Origin: CAZLWA01 sp964563165
Lineage (GTDB): Bacteria; CLD3; SB21
Direction: 5' to 3'
NCBI GenBank assembly: GCA_964563165.1
Contig: CAZLWA010000024.1
Location: 1 to 25,534 of the forward strand
Length of the DNA stretch: 25,534 bases
In this document: positions 14,237 through 21,881 of the stretch, piece after piece
Numbering within the stretch: position 1 is the first letter of the stretch
Layout of the letters: each line of letters begins with the position of its first letter
Made by a program: the position numbers and the translations under genes
Notes under the pieces: generated by a model
The model's input: only the letters and a program-made list of their open reading frames with translations
Database searches by the model: none
What the model was told of the DNA's origin: nothing

Positions 14237-14326
14237 ATTTATTCTCGGTAGTTCATTTTCTTTTACTCTTAGATCTGCAATTACTTTTCCCTTCGTATCA
14301 ACAACTCCCTCTTTACCGGTTTGGCC
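14237..14326 (-). pseudogene. In-frame relic of a WG-repeat unit
   Basis: Between the stop of the small secreted protein (14327-14329) and the TTG start of the WG gene, the minus strand is open in one frame for 30 codons and encodes GQTGKEGVVDTKGKVIADLR, then VKENELPRIN. This matches a WG unit (GKWGLIDTKGKIIIEP) except that the Trp is Glu. It contains no ATG, GTG or TTG, so it cannot be an alternative N-terminus. It is probably the tail of a third WG gene that was otherwise deleted. Confidence 0.5.
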
Positions 14327-14728
14327 TTAAGGAAATGTCACTATAATAGCTGTCCGATCGGATGTGCCCGTCACACTGACCGCTATTTTAACGCCGTTCT
14401 TTTCGACTTTGAGTCTCAGCGTTCCCCGTGGAGATAATTCATCGGATAAAATTTTCCAGCCGGCAGCTTCAATGAGTTGCCGCTCTTCCGCCGAGACAAT
14501 TTCTTTACTTCGCGGCACTTCATAAGTTTTGATCATGTCGCCGACAGACATACCGGGACTCATTGATTCCGATGCATCCTTGGGCATCGGAAAATCATAG
14601 GGAAGTTTCAGAGAGCCTGCCGACATCGTGTCGTTTTTTTCCTGAGCCGGACATTTGCCTGCGGCTGTAAAGGAAAGCAGCAGTAATAGCGGGCCTGCGA
14701 CCAATAGTATTCTCATAGATTTAATCAC
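14327..14728 (-). CDS. Small secreted protein coupled to IcmF
   Basis: A protein of about 133 residues that I do not recognise. It begins at a GTG overlapping the TGA of the icmF gene (GTGA), with GGAGG in the end of icmF at good spacing; an ATG four codons later is the alternative. The N-terminus is a signal peptide (ILLVAGPLLLLLSFTAAGKC, cleavage likely near PAQ). The mature part is acidic, with a Met/Ser/Pro-rich stretch (SESMSPGMSVGDM) and a C-terminal half predicted to be beta-rich (TLRLKVEKNGVKIAVSVTG). The overlap implies co-translation with the mutase, although the product is exported, so the link may only be positional. Confidence 0.7.
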   Translation of the reverse strand: MIKSMRILLVAGPLLLLLSFTAAGKCPAQEKNDTMSAGSLKLPYDFPMPKDASESMSPGMSVGDMIKTYEVPRSKEIVSAEERQLIEAAGWKILSDELSPRGTLRLKVEKNGVKIAVSVTGTSDRTAIIVTFP

Positions 14729-17700
14729 ATATTCCTCCGATACTGCCCGCCCACCTGATACAGCGTCGAACTGATCTGCCCGAGCGAGCAATTTTTTACG
14801 GTCTCGATGAGTTCGGCGAAAATATTTCCGTTTTGAAGTGCAATATTTTTCAGCTTATCAAGCTTTTGCGGAGCCCGGTCTGCATTGGCCTTCCAGAATG
14901 CATTTAAATTGGTGATTTGCGCCTCTTTTTCCTCTGTCGTGGAGCGGATCAATTCCTTCGGTAAAACTTCATGCGCCCCTTTCGGATTCAAGAACGTATT
15001 TACGCCGATGATAGGAAGTTGACCGCTGTGCTTCAGGTTTTCATATAGGAGGGATTCTTCCTGAATTTTATTGCGTTGATACATCGTTTCCATCGCGCCG
15101 AGCACGCCTCCGCGTTCCGAAATGCGGTCAAATTCTGCAAGCACCGCTTCTTCCACGAGATCGGTCAATTCTTCGATGATGAATGAGCCTTGCAATACAT
15201 TTTCATTCTTTGCGAGCCCGAGTTCTTTGTTAATGATCAGCTGGATCGCCATGGCGCGGCGGACGGACTCTTCCGTCGGTGTCGTGATCGCTTCATCGTA
15301 CGCATTGGTATGAAGCGAATTGCAATTATCATAAATGGCCATCAAGGCTTGCAGCGTCGTGCGGATGTCGTTGAAATCAATCTCCATAGCATGCAGGCTG
15401 CGGCCGGACGTCTGAATGTGATATTTTAATTTCTGTGAGCGGTCGTTGCCTTTGTATTTGTACTTCACCGCGATGGACCAGATGCGGCGGGCGACACGGC
15501 CGATCACGGAATATTCGGGATCGAGGCCGTTCGAAAAAAAGAAGGATAAATTCGGCGCAAAATCGTCAATGTTCATGCCGCGCGATAAATAATATTCCAA
15601 AAACGTAAATCCGTTGGCCAGCGTGAGCGCGACCTGGGTGATCGGATTGGCCCCGGCTTCGGCGATGTGGTAACCGGAAATGCTGACGGAATAGTGATTG
15701 CGGATTTTTTTCTTAACGTAATATTCCTGCATGTCGCCCATCATCTTCAGCGCAAATTCCGTCGAGAAAATGCAGGTGTTCTGCGCCTGATCCTCTTTGA
15801 GAATATCTGCCTGCACCGTACCGCGTACGATACTTAACGTATGCGCCTTGATCTTTTCGTACGTTTCCTTGTCCACCAGCTGATCGCCGGTCTTGCCCAG
15901 CGTGGCGTATCCGAATAATTGTCCGTCGTATTTAACGGCTTTTTCATAGTGAGGGTTCGAATGATCAGCTTTCGATCTGTTTAACACGTCCGCTTTCCCG
16001 TTTTCTCTCAGATATTTTTCCACTTGCTGATCGATAGCGGTATTGAAGAACATCGCCAGGATCATCGGCGCCGGCCCGTTGATCGTCATGGAAACCGAGG
16101 TGTTCGCATCGCACAGGTCAAATCCCGCGTATAATTTTTTCATATCATCCAGCGTGCAGATCGAAACGCCCGAATTACCGACCTTGCCGTATATGTCCGG
16201 CCTGTGATCGGGATCCTCCCCGTAGAGCGTAACGGAATCGAAAGCGGTAGACAGCCGCGCGTACGGCTGACTCTTGGACAAATAATGAAACCGCAGGTTG
16301 GTGCGTTCCGGCGTGCCCTCGCCGGCAAACATACGCGTCGGATCTTCCGTCGTTCGCTTGAAAGGAAATACGCCCGCCGTGTACGGAAACTCTCCCGGAA
16401 CATTTTCTTCCATGATCCATTTAAGCAGATCGCCCCAGTCCTTGTACCGCGGCAAAGAAACTTTCGGAACGCGCGTTCCCGAAAGTGAAACGGTTGACAG
16501 CTCGCTTATAATTTCTTTATCACGAATTTTCGTCACCATCTTATCCTGGGCGTACAGTTTCTTAAAATGCTCCCACTCCTTCAGCCGCTTTTTGAATTCC
16601 GGCCGCAAACGGACATGTAAATTTTCCATCATGCGGTCGAGCGACTTGATCAATCCGTCCGTATTCGTAATTTTGTTAAAATCAATTTTCGAGGTATGAC
16701 TGTCTCCGGATTCTGAAAACTCAAAAGTTTTCAACTGGCCTCCGGCCATCTTATCCTGATGCTTGAAAATCTCTTTCGAGCCGCTAAGCTGATAGATCTT
16801 TCTCGCGACTTCCGACTGATCGGCTGAAAAATGATGATACCCCCTAACGGTATCCGTGATCTCGCTGAGGTACCGCGTACGGTCGGGCGGAATAATATAT
16901 TTTTTCTTGCTCATTTCTTCGGTCATCGGCATCGACGATTTCCAGTTTATTTTCTTGCGTTCATCAATGAGGCCGATCGTATGCAGGTACAATTTATTCA
17001 CGCCGGGATCATTGAATTGACTGGCGATCGTCCCGAAGATCGGCAGCGATTCGTCCTGCGCTTCGAACATTTTACGGCTGCGCTTGTATTGTTTACGCAC
17101 GTCGCGCAGGGCGTCGAGCGAACCGCGTTTGTCGAATTTATTCAGCACGATAATATCGGCAAAATCGATCATGTCGATCTTTTCCAACTGCGTCGCCGCG
17201 CCGAAATCGAACGTCATGATGTACATGGACACATCGACGAGATCGACAATTTCGGAATCCGATTGTCCGATACCTGCCGTTTCAATAATGATGAGATCAA
17301 ACGCCGCCGCCGTAACGATCTCAATGGCTTCGCGAATGGCTTTGCTTAACGCGAGATTCGATTGGCGCGTCGCCAGGCTCCGCATATATACGCGAGGATT
17401 GACGATCGAATTCATCCGGATCCGGTCGCCAAGCAAAGCGCCGCCCGACTTGCGTTTGGAAGGATCTACGGAAATGATCGCCACGGTTTTGTCAGTGAAG
17501 TCATTGATGAACCGGCGAACGAGTTCGTCCGTAAGCGAGCTCTTTCCCGCGCCGCCGGTTCCGGTAATGCCAAGAATCGGTATGATCTTGTTCGTCTTGA
17601 TTTTCTCCAATTGTTTTCGCAGGCCCGCGAGATCGCCGTTGTGTCCCTCGACGGCATCTTCCGCGTACGTGATCAATTGGGCGATCGCTTTTTGGTCTTT

Positions 17701-18177
17701 TTTGATTAAGTTTTCAATTTGTCCGTTGAGGTGCTCGATGGTGGAAAAATCCGTTCGCCGGAGCATGTCGTTGATCATGCCTTGCAAACCCATTTGACGG
17801 CCGTCTTCGGGTGAATAGATTTTATCGATACCGTACGCTTCGAGTTCTTTGACCTCATCCGGTGCGATCACACCGCCGCCGCCGCCGAAAATCTTAATAT
17901 GCTGAGCCCCTTTCTGATTCAGGAGATCGCGCATATATTTGAAATATTCAATATGCCCGCCCTGATAGGAACTGATGGCAATGGCCTGTGCGTCTTCCTG
18001 GATCGCGGTATTGGCCACATCCTCCGCAGAACGATTATGTCCGAGATGGATCACTTCCGCGCCGGACGCCTGCAGAATTCGCCGCATGACATTGATGCTC
18101 GCGTCGTGCCCGTCGAACAAACTCGCTGCCGTCACGAAACGGATTTTATGCTTCGGTTTATAAATTTCGGTTTCCAT
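14725..18177 (-). CDS. icmF: Fused B12-dependent acyl-CoA mutase (IcmF type)
   Basis: A 1150-residue fusion of three modules. A cobalamin-binding domain (residues 10-150) carries DGHDASIN with His24 as lower B12 ligand. A MeaB-like GTPase chaperone (about 198-420) has P-loop GTGGAGKSS. A mutase TIM barrel starts at about 595. This B12-GTPase-mutase order is diagnostic of IcmF. In the barrel, FPF (604-606) and Gln799 in QAQNTCIFS replace the Tyr and Arg that bind the methylmalonyl carboxylate in methylmalonyl-CoA mutase. This predicts isobutyryl/n-butyryl-CoA or related branched acyl-CoA isomerisation. LYGEDPDHRPD and SISGYHIAEAGA are intact. The length matches known IcmF proteins. It overlaps the small secreted protein gene. 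No cobalamin riboswitch is visible upstream. Confidence 0.93.
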   Translation of the reverse strand: METEIYKPKHKIRFVTAASLFDGHDASINVMRRILQASGAEVIHLGHNRSAEDVANTAIQEDAQAIAISSYQGGHIEYFKYMRDLLNQKGAQHIKIFGGGGGVIAPDEVKELEAYGIDKIYSPEDGRQMGLQGMINDMLRRTDFSTIEHLNGQIENLIKKDQKAIAQLITYAEDAVEGHNGDLAGLRKQLEKIKTNKIIPILGITGTGGAGKSSLTDELVRRFINDFTDKTVAIISVDPSKRKSGGALLGDRIRMNSIVNPRVYMRSLATRQSNLALSKAIREAIEIVTAAAFDLIIIETAGIGQSDSEIVDLVDVSMYIMTFDFGAATQLEKIDMIDFADIIVLNKFDKRGSLDALRDVRKQYKRSRKMFEAQDESLPIFGTIASQFNDPGVNKLYLHTIGLIDERKKINWKSSMPMTEEMSKKKYIIPPDRTRYLSEITDTVRGYHHFSADQSEVARKIYQLSGSKEIFKHQDKMAGGQLKTFEFSESGDSHTSKIDFNKITNTDGLIKSLDRMMENLHVRLRPEFKKRLKEWEHFKKLYAQDKMVTKIRDKEIISELSTVSLSGTRVPKVSLPRYKDWGDLLKWIMEENVPGEFPYTAGVFPFKRTTEDPTRMFAGEGTPERTNLRFHYLSKSQPYARLSTAFDSVTLYGEDPDHRPDIYGKVGNSGVSICTLDDMKKLYAGFDLCDANTSVSMTINGPAPMILAMFFNTAIDQQVEKYLRENGKADVLNRSKADHSNPHYEKAVKYDGQLFGYATLGKTGDQLVDKETYEKIKAHTLSIVRGTVQADILKEDQAQNTCIFSTEFALKMMGDMQEYYVKKKIRNHYSVSISGYHIAEAGANPITQVALTLANGFTFLEYYLSRGMNIDDFAPNLSFFFSNGLDPEYSVIGRVARRIWSIAVKYKYKGNDRSQKLKYHIQTSGRSLHAMEIDFNDIRTTLQALMAIYDNCNSLHTNAYDEAITTPTEESVRRAMAIQLIINKELGLAKNENVLQGSFIIEELTDLVEEAVLAEFDRISERGGVLGAMETMYQRNKIQEESLLYENLKHSGQLPIIGVNTFLNPKGAHEVLPKELIRSTTEEKEAQITNLNAFWKANADRAPQKLDKLKNIALQNGNIFAELIETVKNCSLGQISSTLYQVGGQYRRNM

Positions 18178-18261
18178 AAATCTTTCTTTTCTATTTAGAA
18201 CTGCACCTATTTGTCATTCCCGCTCGCCATAAAGGATAAATTACAGCAGGTTTGCTATTCG

Positions 18262-18296
18262 TAATTCTTAATTCTCAATTCTTAATTCTTAATTGT
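18262..18296. repeat. Heptad tandem array F (TAATTCT units)
   Basis: Five 7-bp units: TAATTCT, TAATTCT, CAATTCT, TAATTCT and TAATTGT. The array ends 2 bp before the TAG stop codon of the membrane protein gene. The rest of the gap to icmF (18178-18261) holds a weak GTCATTCCC word resembling the other interspersed repeat family. Confidence 0.85.
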
Positions 18297-18298
18297 TT

Positions 18299-18874
18299 CT
18301 AATTTTGTCTTGAAATTTTCGCCGTAAAAATTTCTTCCAATCGCTCGCGGTTCGGAAAGGTCATCACAACCAGCCCGACATGGATAAGACTCGGGATGAG
18401 GTTTATCCAGTAGAAAGGGTGTTCGTGGATGACCCCGTTCATAGAGCCTATCATACAAATCACCAATCCGAAAAGCGCCGGCGCTTCCCACAGAGCTAAT
18501 CGCACGATCACGGCCGTTCGGATCTGAGCTAAACATTTTTCCGCCGGGTCCGTGATGGGTTGGCGCTGTTGATTGTAAAAAGTCTTTGTAACGGCCTCTT
18601 GCAGCCTTTTTTCAGAGAACATGGTATTGAACAAAATATTCGAAGCAAAATAGACGCCGGCAGCAATGAACGCATTGATGGCCGTCATGATTTTTACGAG
18701 TTCGACCGAATCACCGTCCGCCTGCACGGGAGCGCTTTGTGATACGATCAATATCACGAAAAAGAAAACGATACCCGCGCCGATCGCCCCTTGAATAACT
18801 TGAAAGGTCCGAACGGCCGTATCGGTCAATGCGGGTCGAAACTGCTCCAGGGTTACGTCCGAAAGAGAATCCAT
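18299..18874 (-). CDS. Four-helix integral membrane protein
   Basis: A 191-residue protein with four probable transmembrane segments: AIGAGIVFFFVILIV (about 30-45), an AINAFIAAGVYFASNILF region (65-82), ALFGLVICMIGSM (132-145) and a WINLIPSLIHVGLVVMTF region (155-173). A Gln/Arg-rich cytoplasmic loop lies between helices 2 and 3. I do not recognise the family. The start has an AGGAG site. It lies 28 bp downstream of the rhomboid gene, so the two are probably co-transcribed. Confidence 0.75.
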   Translation of the reverse strand: MDSLSDVTLEQFRPALTDTAVRTFQVIQGAIGAGIVFFFVILIVSQSAPVQADGDSVELVKIMTAINAFIAAGVYFASNILFNTMFSEKRLQEAVTKTFYNQQRQPITDPAEKCLAQIRTAVIVRLALWEAPALFGLVICMIGSMNGVIHEHPFYWINLIPSLIHVGLVVMTFPNRERLEEIFTAKISRQN

Positions 18875-18902
18875 GACAGCTCCTGATTAAATAAAAAAGA
18901 TA

Positions 18903-19616
18903 TTACCACTGCACGGCTTCACCGCGTTCGATCCGATCGGTTTTATCTTTTGGTCTCCTGAAGAATACCGCGATCGCCGCGCCTGCGGCAAATCCGCCGA
19001 AATGCGCCCACCACGCGACGCCGCCGACATTCTGCGCCGCAAAACTGGAAACCGTTCCCTGAAAAAACTGCATCAAAAACCAAAATCCGAGAAAGAAAAT
19101 GGCCGGAATTTCCACGATCGGGAAAAAGAACATCAACGGGATCATGGTAGCCACACGCGCCGAAGGATACAACACCATATACGCGCCCATCACACCGGCG
19201 ATCGCGCCGCTGGCGCCAATGGTCGGAATCGTAGAATCCGGGCTCAAATACACATGCGTCAATCCCGCTGTGAGTCCGCAAAGCAAATAAAATCCAAAAA
19301 ACCGCATCCTGCCCAAGCGGTCTTCAACATTGTCTCCGAAAATCCAGAGATACCACATATTACCGATAATATGCATCCAGCCGCCGTGTAAAAACATCGA
19401 TGAAAAAAAAGGAAGAAACCGATCAACGTAATCTGTTGAATGAACTTCCCCCAACCGGAAATATTGCGCCGGAATGATACCGAAATACTCTACGAATCCC
19501 TGCAACTGAGATCCCATCAGCCATTGAATAATAAATAGAATCGAATTCGCGCCGATCAGGGCAACGGTCACTATCGGAAACGTAGCGGAAGGCACCGAAT
19601 CGCGTATTGGAATCAT
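18903..19616 (-). CDS. Rhomboid-family intramembrane serine protease
   Basis: Cleaves membrane proteins within or near their transmembrane segments. The 237-residue protein has six or more hydrophobic helices. The catalytic Ser136 lies in GASGAIAG and His205 in WWAHFGGFAAG. The helix-2 motif HGGWMHIIGNMWYLWIFGDNVED supplies His77, His81 and Asn85 of the oxyanion region. The catalytic dyad is intact, so it is likely an active protease; its substrate is unknown. The start is supported by AAAGG. It is the first minus-strand gene after the divergent intergenic region. Confidence 0.92.
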   Translation of the reverse strand: MIPIRDSVPSATFPIVTVALIGANSILFIIQWLMGSQLQGFVEYFGIIPAQYFRLGEVHSTDYVDRFLPFFSSMFLHGGWMHIIGNMWYLWIFGDNVEDRLGRMRFFGFYLLCGLTAGLTHVYLSPDSTIPTIGASGAIAGVMGAYMVLYPSARVATMIPLMFFFPIVEIPAIFFLGFWFLMQFFQGTVSSFAAQNVGGVAWWAHFGGFAAGAAIAVFFRRPKDKTDRIERGEAVQW

Positions 19617-19679
19617 AAAATACCTTTCAAGATCGCAATGAATAATTTACCGAATATCGGCATTTAATCCAATTATTAT

Positions 19680-19708
19680 TTGATTATGTACGATTTAGCA
19701 ATTGTATT
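19680..19708 (+). promoter_or_regulatory. Possible promoter in divergent intergenic region
   Basis: The 121-bp region between the divergent rhomboid and methyltransferase genes must contain promoters for both. On the plus strand TTGATT (19680-19685) and TGTATT (19703-19708) are 17 bases apart, each matching 4 of 6 consensus bases. A transcription start near 19715 would leave only the ATG at 19738 usable. The match is weak. Confidence 0.2.
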
Positions 19709-19737
19709 TCAGCATGGTTGACTTTATATTGGACGCG

Positions 19738-20940
19738 ATGAATCGTATTAAGCTCAAAGAAGGCAAAGACAAGAAAATTCGCAATAATTATTTGTGGGTT
19801 TTCCGGGACGACGTTTCGACGCAATTCAAAGACCGGGAATCCATCGAAGACGGCTCCATTGTCGAAGTGGTTGATTCGGAAAATAAATTTCTGGCGATCG
19901 GCTCCTACAATTCGCAGTCGCATATTCTTGCCCGCATACTTTCAAAGCAAAACGTAACCGTCGATAAATCTTTTTTCTTTCACCGCATCAAAAAAGCGCT
20001 TCAGTTTCGAAAGACGCTCGCGATTCCTTCCGACGGAATACGCCTCATCCATGCGGAAGCCGACCTGCTTCCGGGATTGTTCGTGGATCAGTTCGGCGAT
20101 CATCTGGTTCTGCAGATCCGCTCGCTCGGAATGGAAAAATTTCGCAAGGACATCACCGAAATTCTGATCGAACTCGTGAAGCCTCTGGGCATCTACGACC
20201 GCAGTGATATGGAATCGCGCCAGGATGAAGGATTGGAGCCGACCTCCGGCGTCGTCTATGGCGAAGTCCCGGCACTCAAGGAAATTTTTGAGAATAATAT
20301 GAAATTCAAAATAGATATTCACAAAGGCCACAAGACAGGATTTTATCTCGATCAGAGGGACAACCGGCAGCGCGTTCAAACGCTCATCCGGCCCAACCAA
20401 AAAAGCCTGGATTTGTTTTCATACACCGGCGGATTTGCGGTCGCGCTGGCAAAATCAGGAAGCCAGGTAACCGCGGTCGACTCCGATCCCCAGGCCATTG
20501 CATTGGCGAAGGAAAATGCAATATTGAACGGAATCGACTCGAAATGCCAATTTATTGCCCAGGACGTTTTTCAGTTTTTGGATCAGCAGATTGAATCGCT
20601 GCAATCGCATCCCGATAAAATTCAGAAATACGACCTGGTCGTCATTGATCCTCCAGCGATTGCCAAGCGCAAGGAAGGGCTGGACAAATTGAAATGGGCC
20701 TACTGGAAATTACTTTTACATTCGCTGAAAATACTGAATCCAAACGGCACGATCGTCTTGTCATGCTGCGCGTACCATATGTCCGTGGAACTTATGCTTG
20801 AAGCGGTCCGATACGCATCGGCAGATCTGGGATTGCGTATACGGATCGCACATATTGCTTATCAGCCGCCCGATCATCCGTGGATCTCACAGATCCCGGA
20901 AACGCTGTATTTGAAGACCATTTATTTGCAAGTGATGTAA
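19738..20940 (+). CDS. rlmI: 23S rRNA (cytosine-C5) methyltransferase, RlmI-like
   Basis: A 400-residue SAM-dependent methyltransferase of the RlmI/RlmK COG1092 type. The N-terminal PUA RNA-binding domain starts at NRIKLKEGKDKKIRNNYLWVF. The Rossmann core has motif I at SLDLFSYTGGFAVALAKSG, followed by AVDSDPQAI. The catalytic region has VVIDPPA and LSCCAYHMS, where Cys is expected as nucleophile. Family members methylate 23S rRNA C1962. I chose the ATG at 19738 because its product starts where the PUA domain starts; an ATG at 19714 would add eight residues. The globin gene follows 9 bp downstream, so they are likely co-transcribed. Confidence 0.88.
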   Translation: MNRIKLKEGKDKKIRNNYLWVFRDDVSTQFKDRESIEDGSIVEVVDSENKFLAIGSYNSQSHILARILSKQNVTVDKSFFFHRIKKALQFRKTLAIPSDGIRLIHAEADLLPGLFVDQFGDHLVLQIRSLGMEKFRKDITEILIELVKPLGIYDRSDMESRQDEGLEPTSGVVYGEVPALKEIFENNMKFKIDIHKGHKTGFYLDQRDNRQRVQTLIRPNQKSLDLFSYTGGFAVALAKSGSQVTAVDSDPQAIALAKENAILNGIDSKCQFIAQDVFQFLDQQIESLQSHPDKIQKYDLVVIDPPAIAKRKEGLDKLKWAYWKLLLHSLKILNPNGTIVLSCCAYHMSVELMLEAVRYASADLGLRIRIAHIAYQPPDHPWISQIPETLYLKTIYLQVM

Positions 20941-20949
20941 GAAGAATTT

Positions 20950-21354
20950 ATGCAAAGAGAGATCGACCTGAATGCCGTCGGCGGAATATATTTGACACTC
21001 GGCGATACCGGCATTCGCACGCTCGTGGATCGATTTTACGATATCATGGATTCAAATCCGGACGCCGGCGTTATTCGGCGCCTTCATCCGACTGATTTGA
21101 ACCCGTCGCGTGAGAAATTATATTCCTTTCTGGTCGGACGATTCGGCGGACCGCCGCTGTATGTTGAAAAATACGGGCAGCCGATGCTGCGCGCGAAACA
21201 TGCGCCGTTTTCCATCGGTGATACGGAACGCGATCAATGGCTGAACTGTATGAATCAGGCGATCAGCGAGTGCATCGCGGATAAGATCACTGCCGAGACG
21301 CTCAGACAATTTCTAGCGATGGTAGCGGATTCGATGCGCAATCGAACGGAATAA
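20950..21354 (+). CDS. Group II truncated haemoglobin (TrHbO-like)
   Basis: A 134-residue haem protein of the 2-on-2 globin fold. FYDIMDSNP holds the B10 Tyr30. GRFGGPPLYVEKYGQPMLRAKH is typical of group II truncated globins, with His84 as proximal haem ligand. Trp97 in ERDQWLNCM is the conserved G8 Trp of this group. Members bind O2 or NO, or catalyse peroxidase-like or electron-transfer reactions. The start has GAAGAA upstream. It lies 9 bp after the methyltransferase gene. Confidence 0.92.
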   Translation: MQREIDLNAVGGIYLTLGDTGIRTLVDRFYDIMDSNPDAGVIRRLHPTDLNPSREKLYSFLVGRFGGPPLYVEKYGQPMLRAKHAPFSIGDTERDQWLNCMNQAISECIADKITAETLRQFLAMVADSMRNRTE

Positions 21355-21466
21355 CGGAAAGATGTTTCTTTTTTTGATCCGTTTACGGTACGAAAATGAA
21401 ACTATCGCTTGTATTTAAGACGGCTTGATTTTAGTTTGAACAAAGAATTCATTTGGAAAGGCGGTC

Positions 21467-21847
21467 ATGAAGATATTCTTACCGGCAGTATTTGTCTTGC
21501 TTCTTTGTGGCGGATGCACGCGGGGCTACTACACCAATGAACCGGCCGAGCCGGACACGTTCACCAGGCAAGCGCGCGTGGAAGAATTCGGGCAAATTTT
21601 AAAAAGCGCCAAAGCCGGCGACCCTATCGCCGTTGTGCTGTATGACGGCACTCGCATGGCCGGAAGTTTTTTTTCCTGTACGGAAGGCCTTCTCACGATT
21701 CGTGTCGGCGACACGTTCCGTGACATGGAATTAGCCGAGGTGCGAAGCCTGAGTTTTAGATCCGCAAGTAAACAGCTTAAGACCGCTCTGTATGTTCTGA
21801 TCGGGATCACCATGGCATTTATTGTTTTTGAATTTTCAAAAAAATAG
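21467..21847 (+). CDS. Small membrane-anchored protein with possible Sm-like core
   Basis: A 126-residue protein of unknown family. The N-terminus (FLPAVFVLLLCGGC) resembles a lipoprotein signal with lipid-acceptor Cys17, although the residue at -3 (Cys) is unusual. Residues 50-97, IAVVLYDGTRMAGSFFSCTE, then RDMELAEVRSLSF, have the strand pattern of a small Sm/SH3-like barrel. A C-terminal hydrophobic helix (ALYVLIGITMAFIVFEF) is followed by SKK. AAAGGCGG supports the start. About 110 bp separate it from the globin gene. It ends 34 bp before pyrC. Confidence 0.65.
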   Translation: MKIFLPAVFVLLLCGGCTRGYYTNEPAEPDTFTRQARVEEFGQILKSAKAGDPIAVVLYDGTRMAGSFFSCTEGLLTIRVGDTFRDMELAEVRSLSFRSASKQLKTALYVLIGITMAFIVFEFSKK

Positions 21848-21881
21848 GTTCAACGAAACCGGAGGACATTCACAAAGAATT

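Noticed and set aside
17084..17797. 237-codon plus-strand open frame opposite icmF
   Set aside because: It lies over the GTPase domain, which is clearly coding on the minus strand; there is no ribosome-binding site or recognisable motif.
18205..18240. Weak GTCATTCCCGCTCGCC word that may be another copy of the interspersed repeat
   Set aside because: Only the first few bases fit and no inverted partner is present, so it was not counted as a copy.
21822..21881. 20-codon N-terminal extension of dihydroorotase
   Set aside because: It overlaps the end of the preceding gene and its translation has no family similarity; class I dihydroorotases start near the ATG at 21882.
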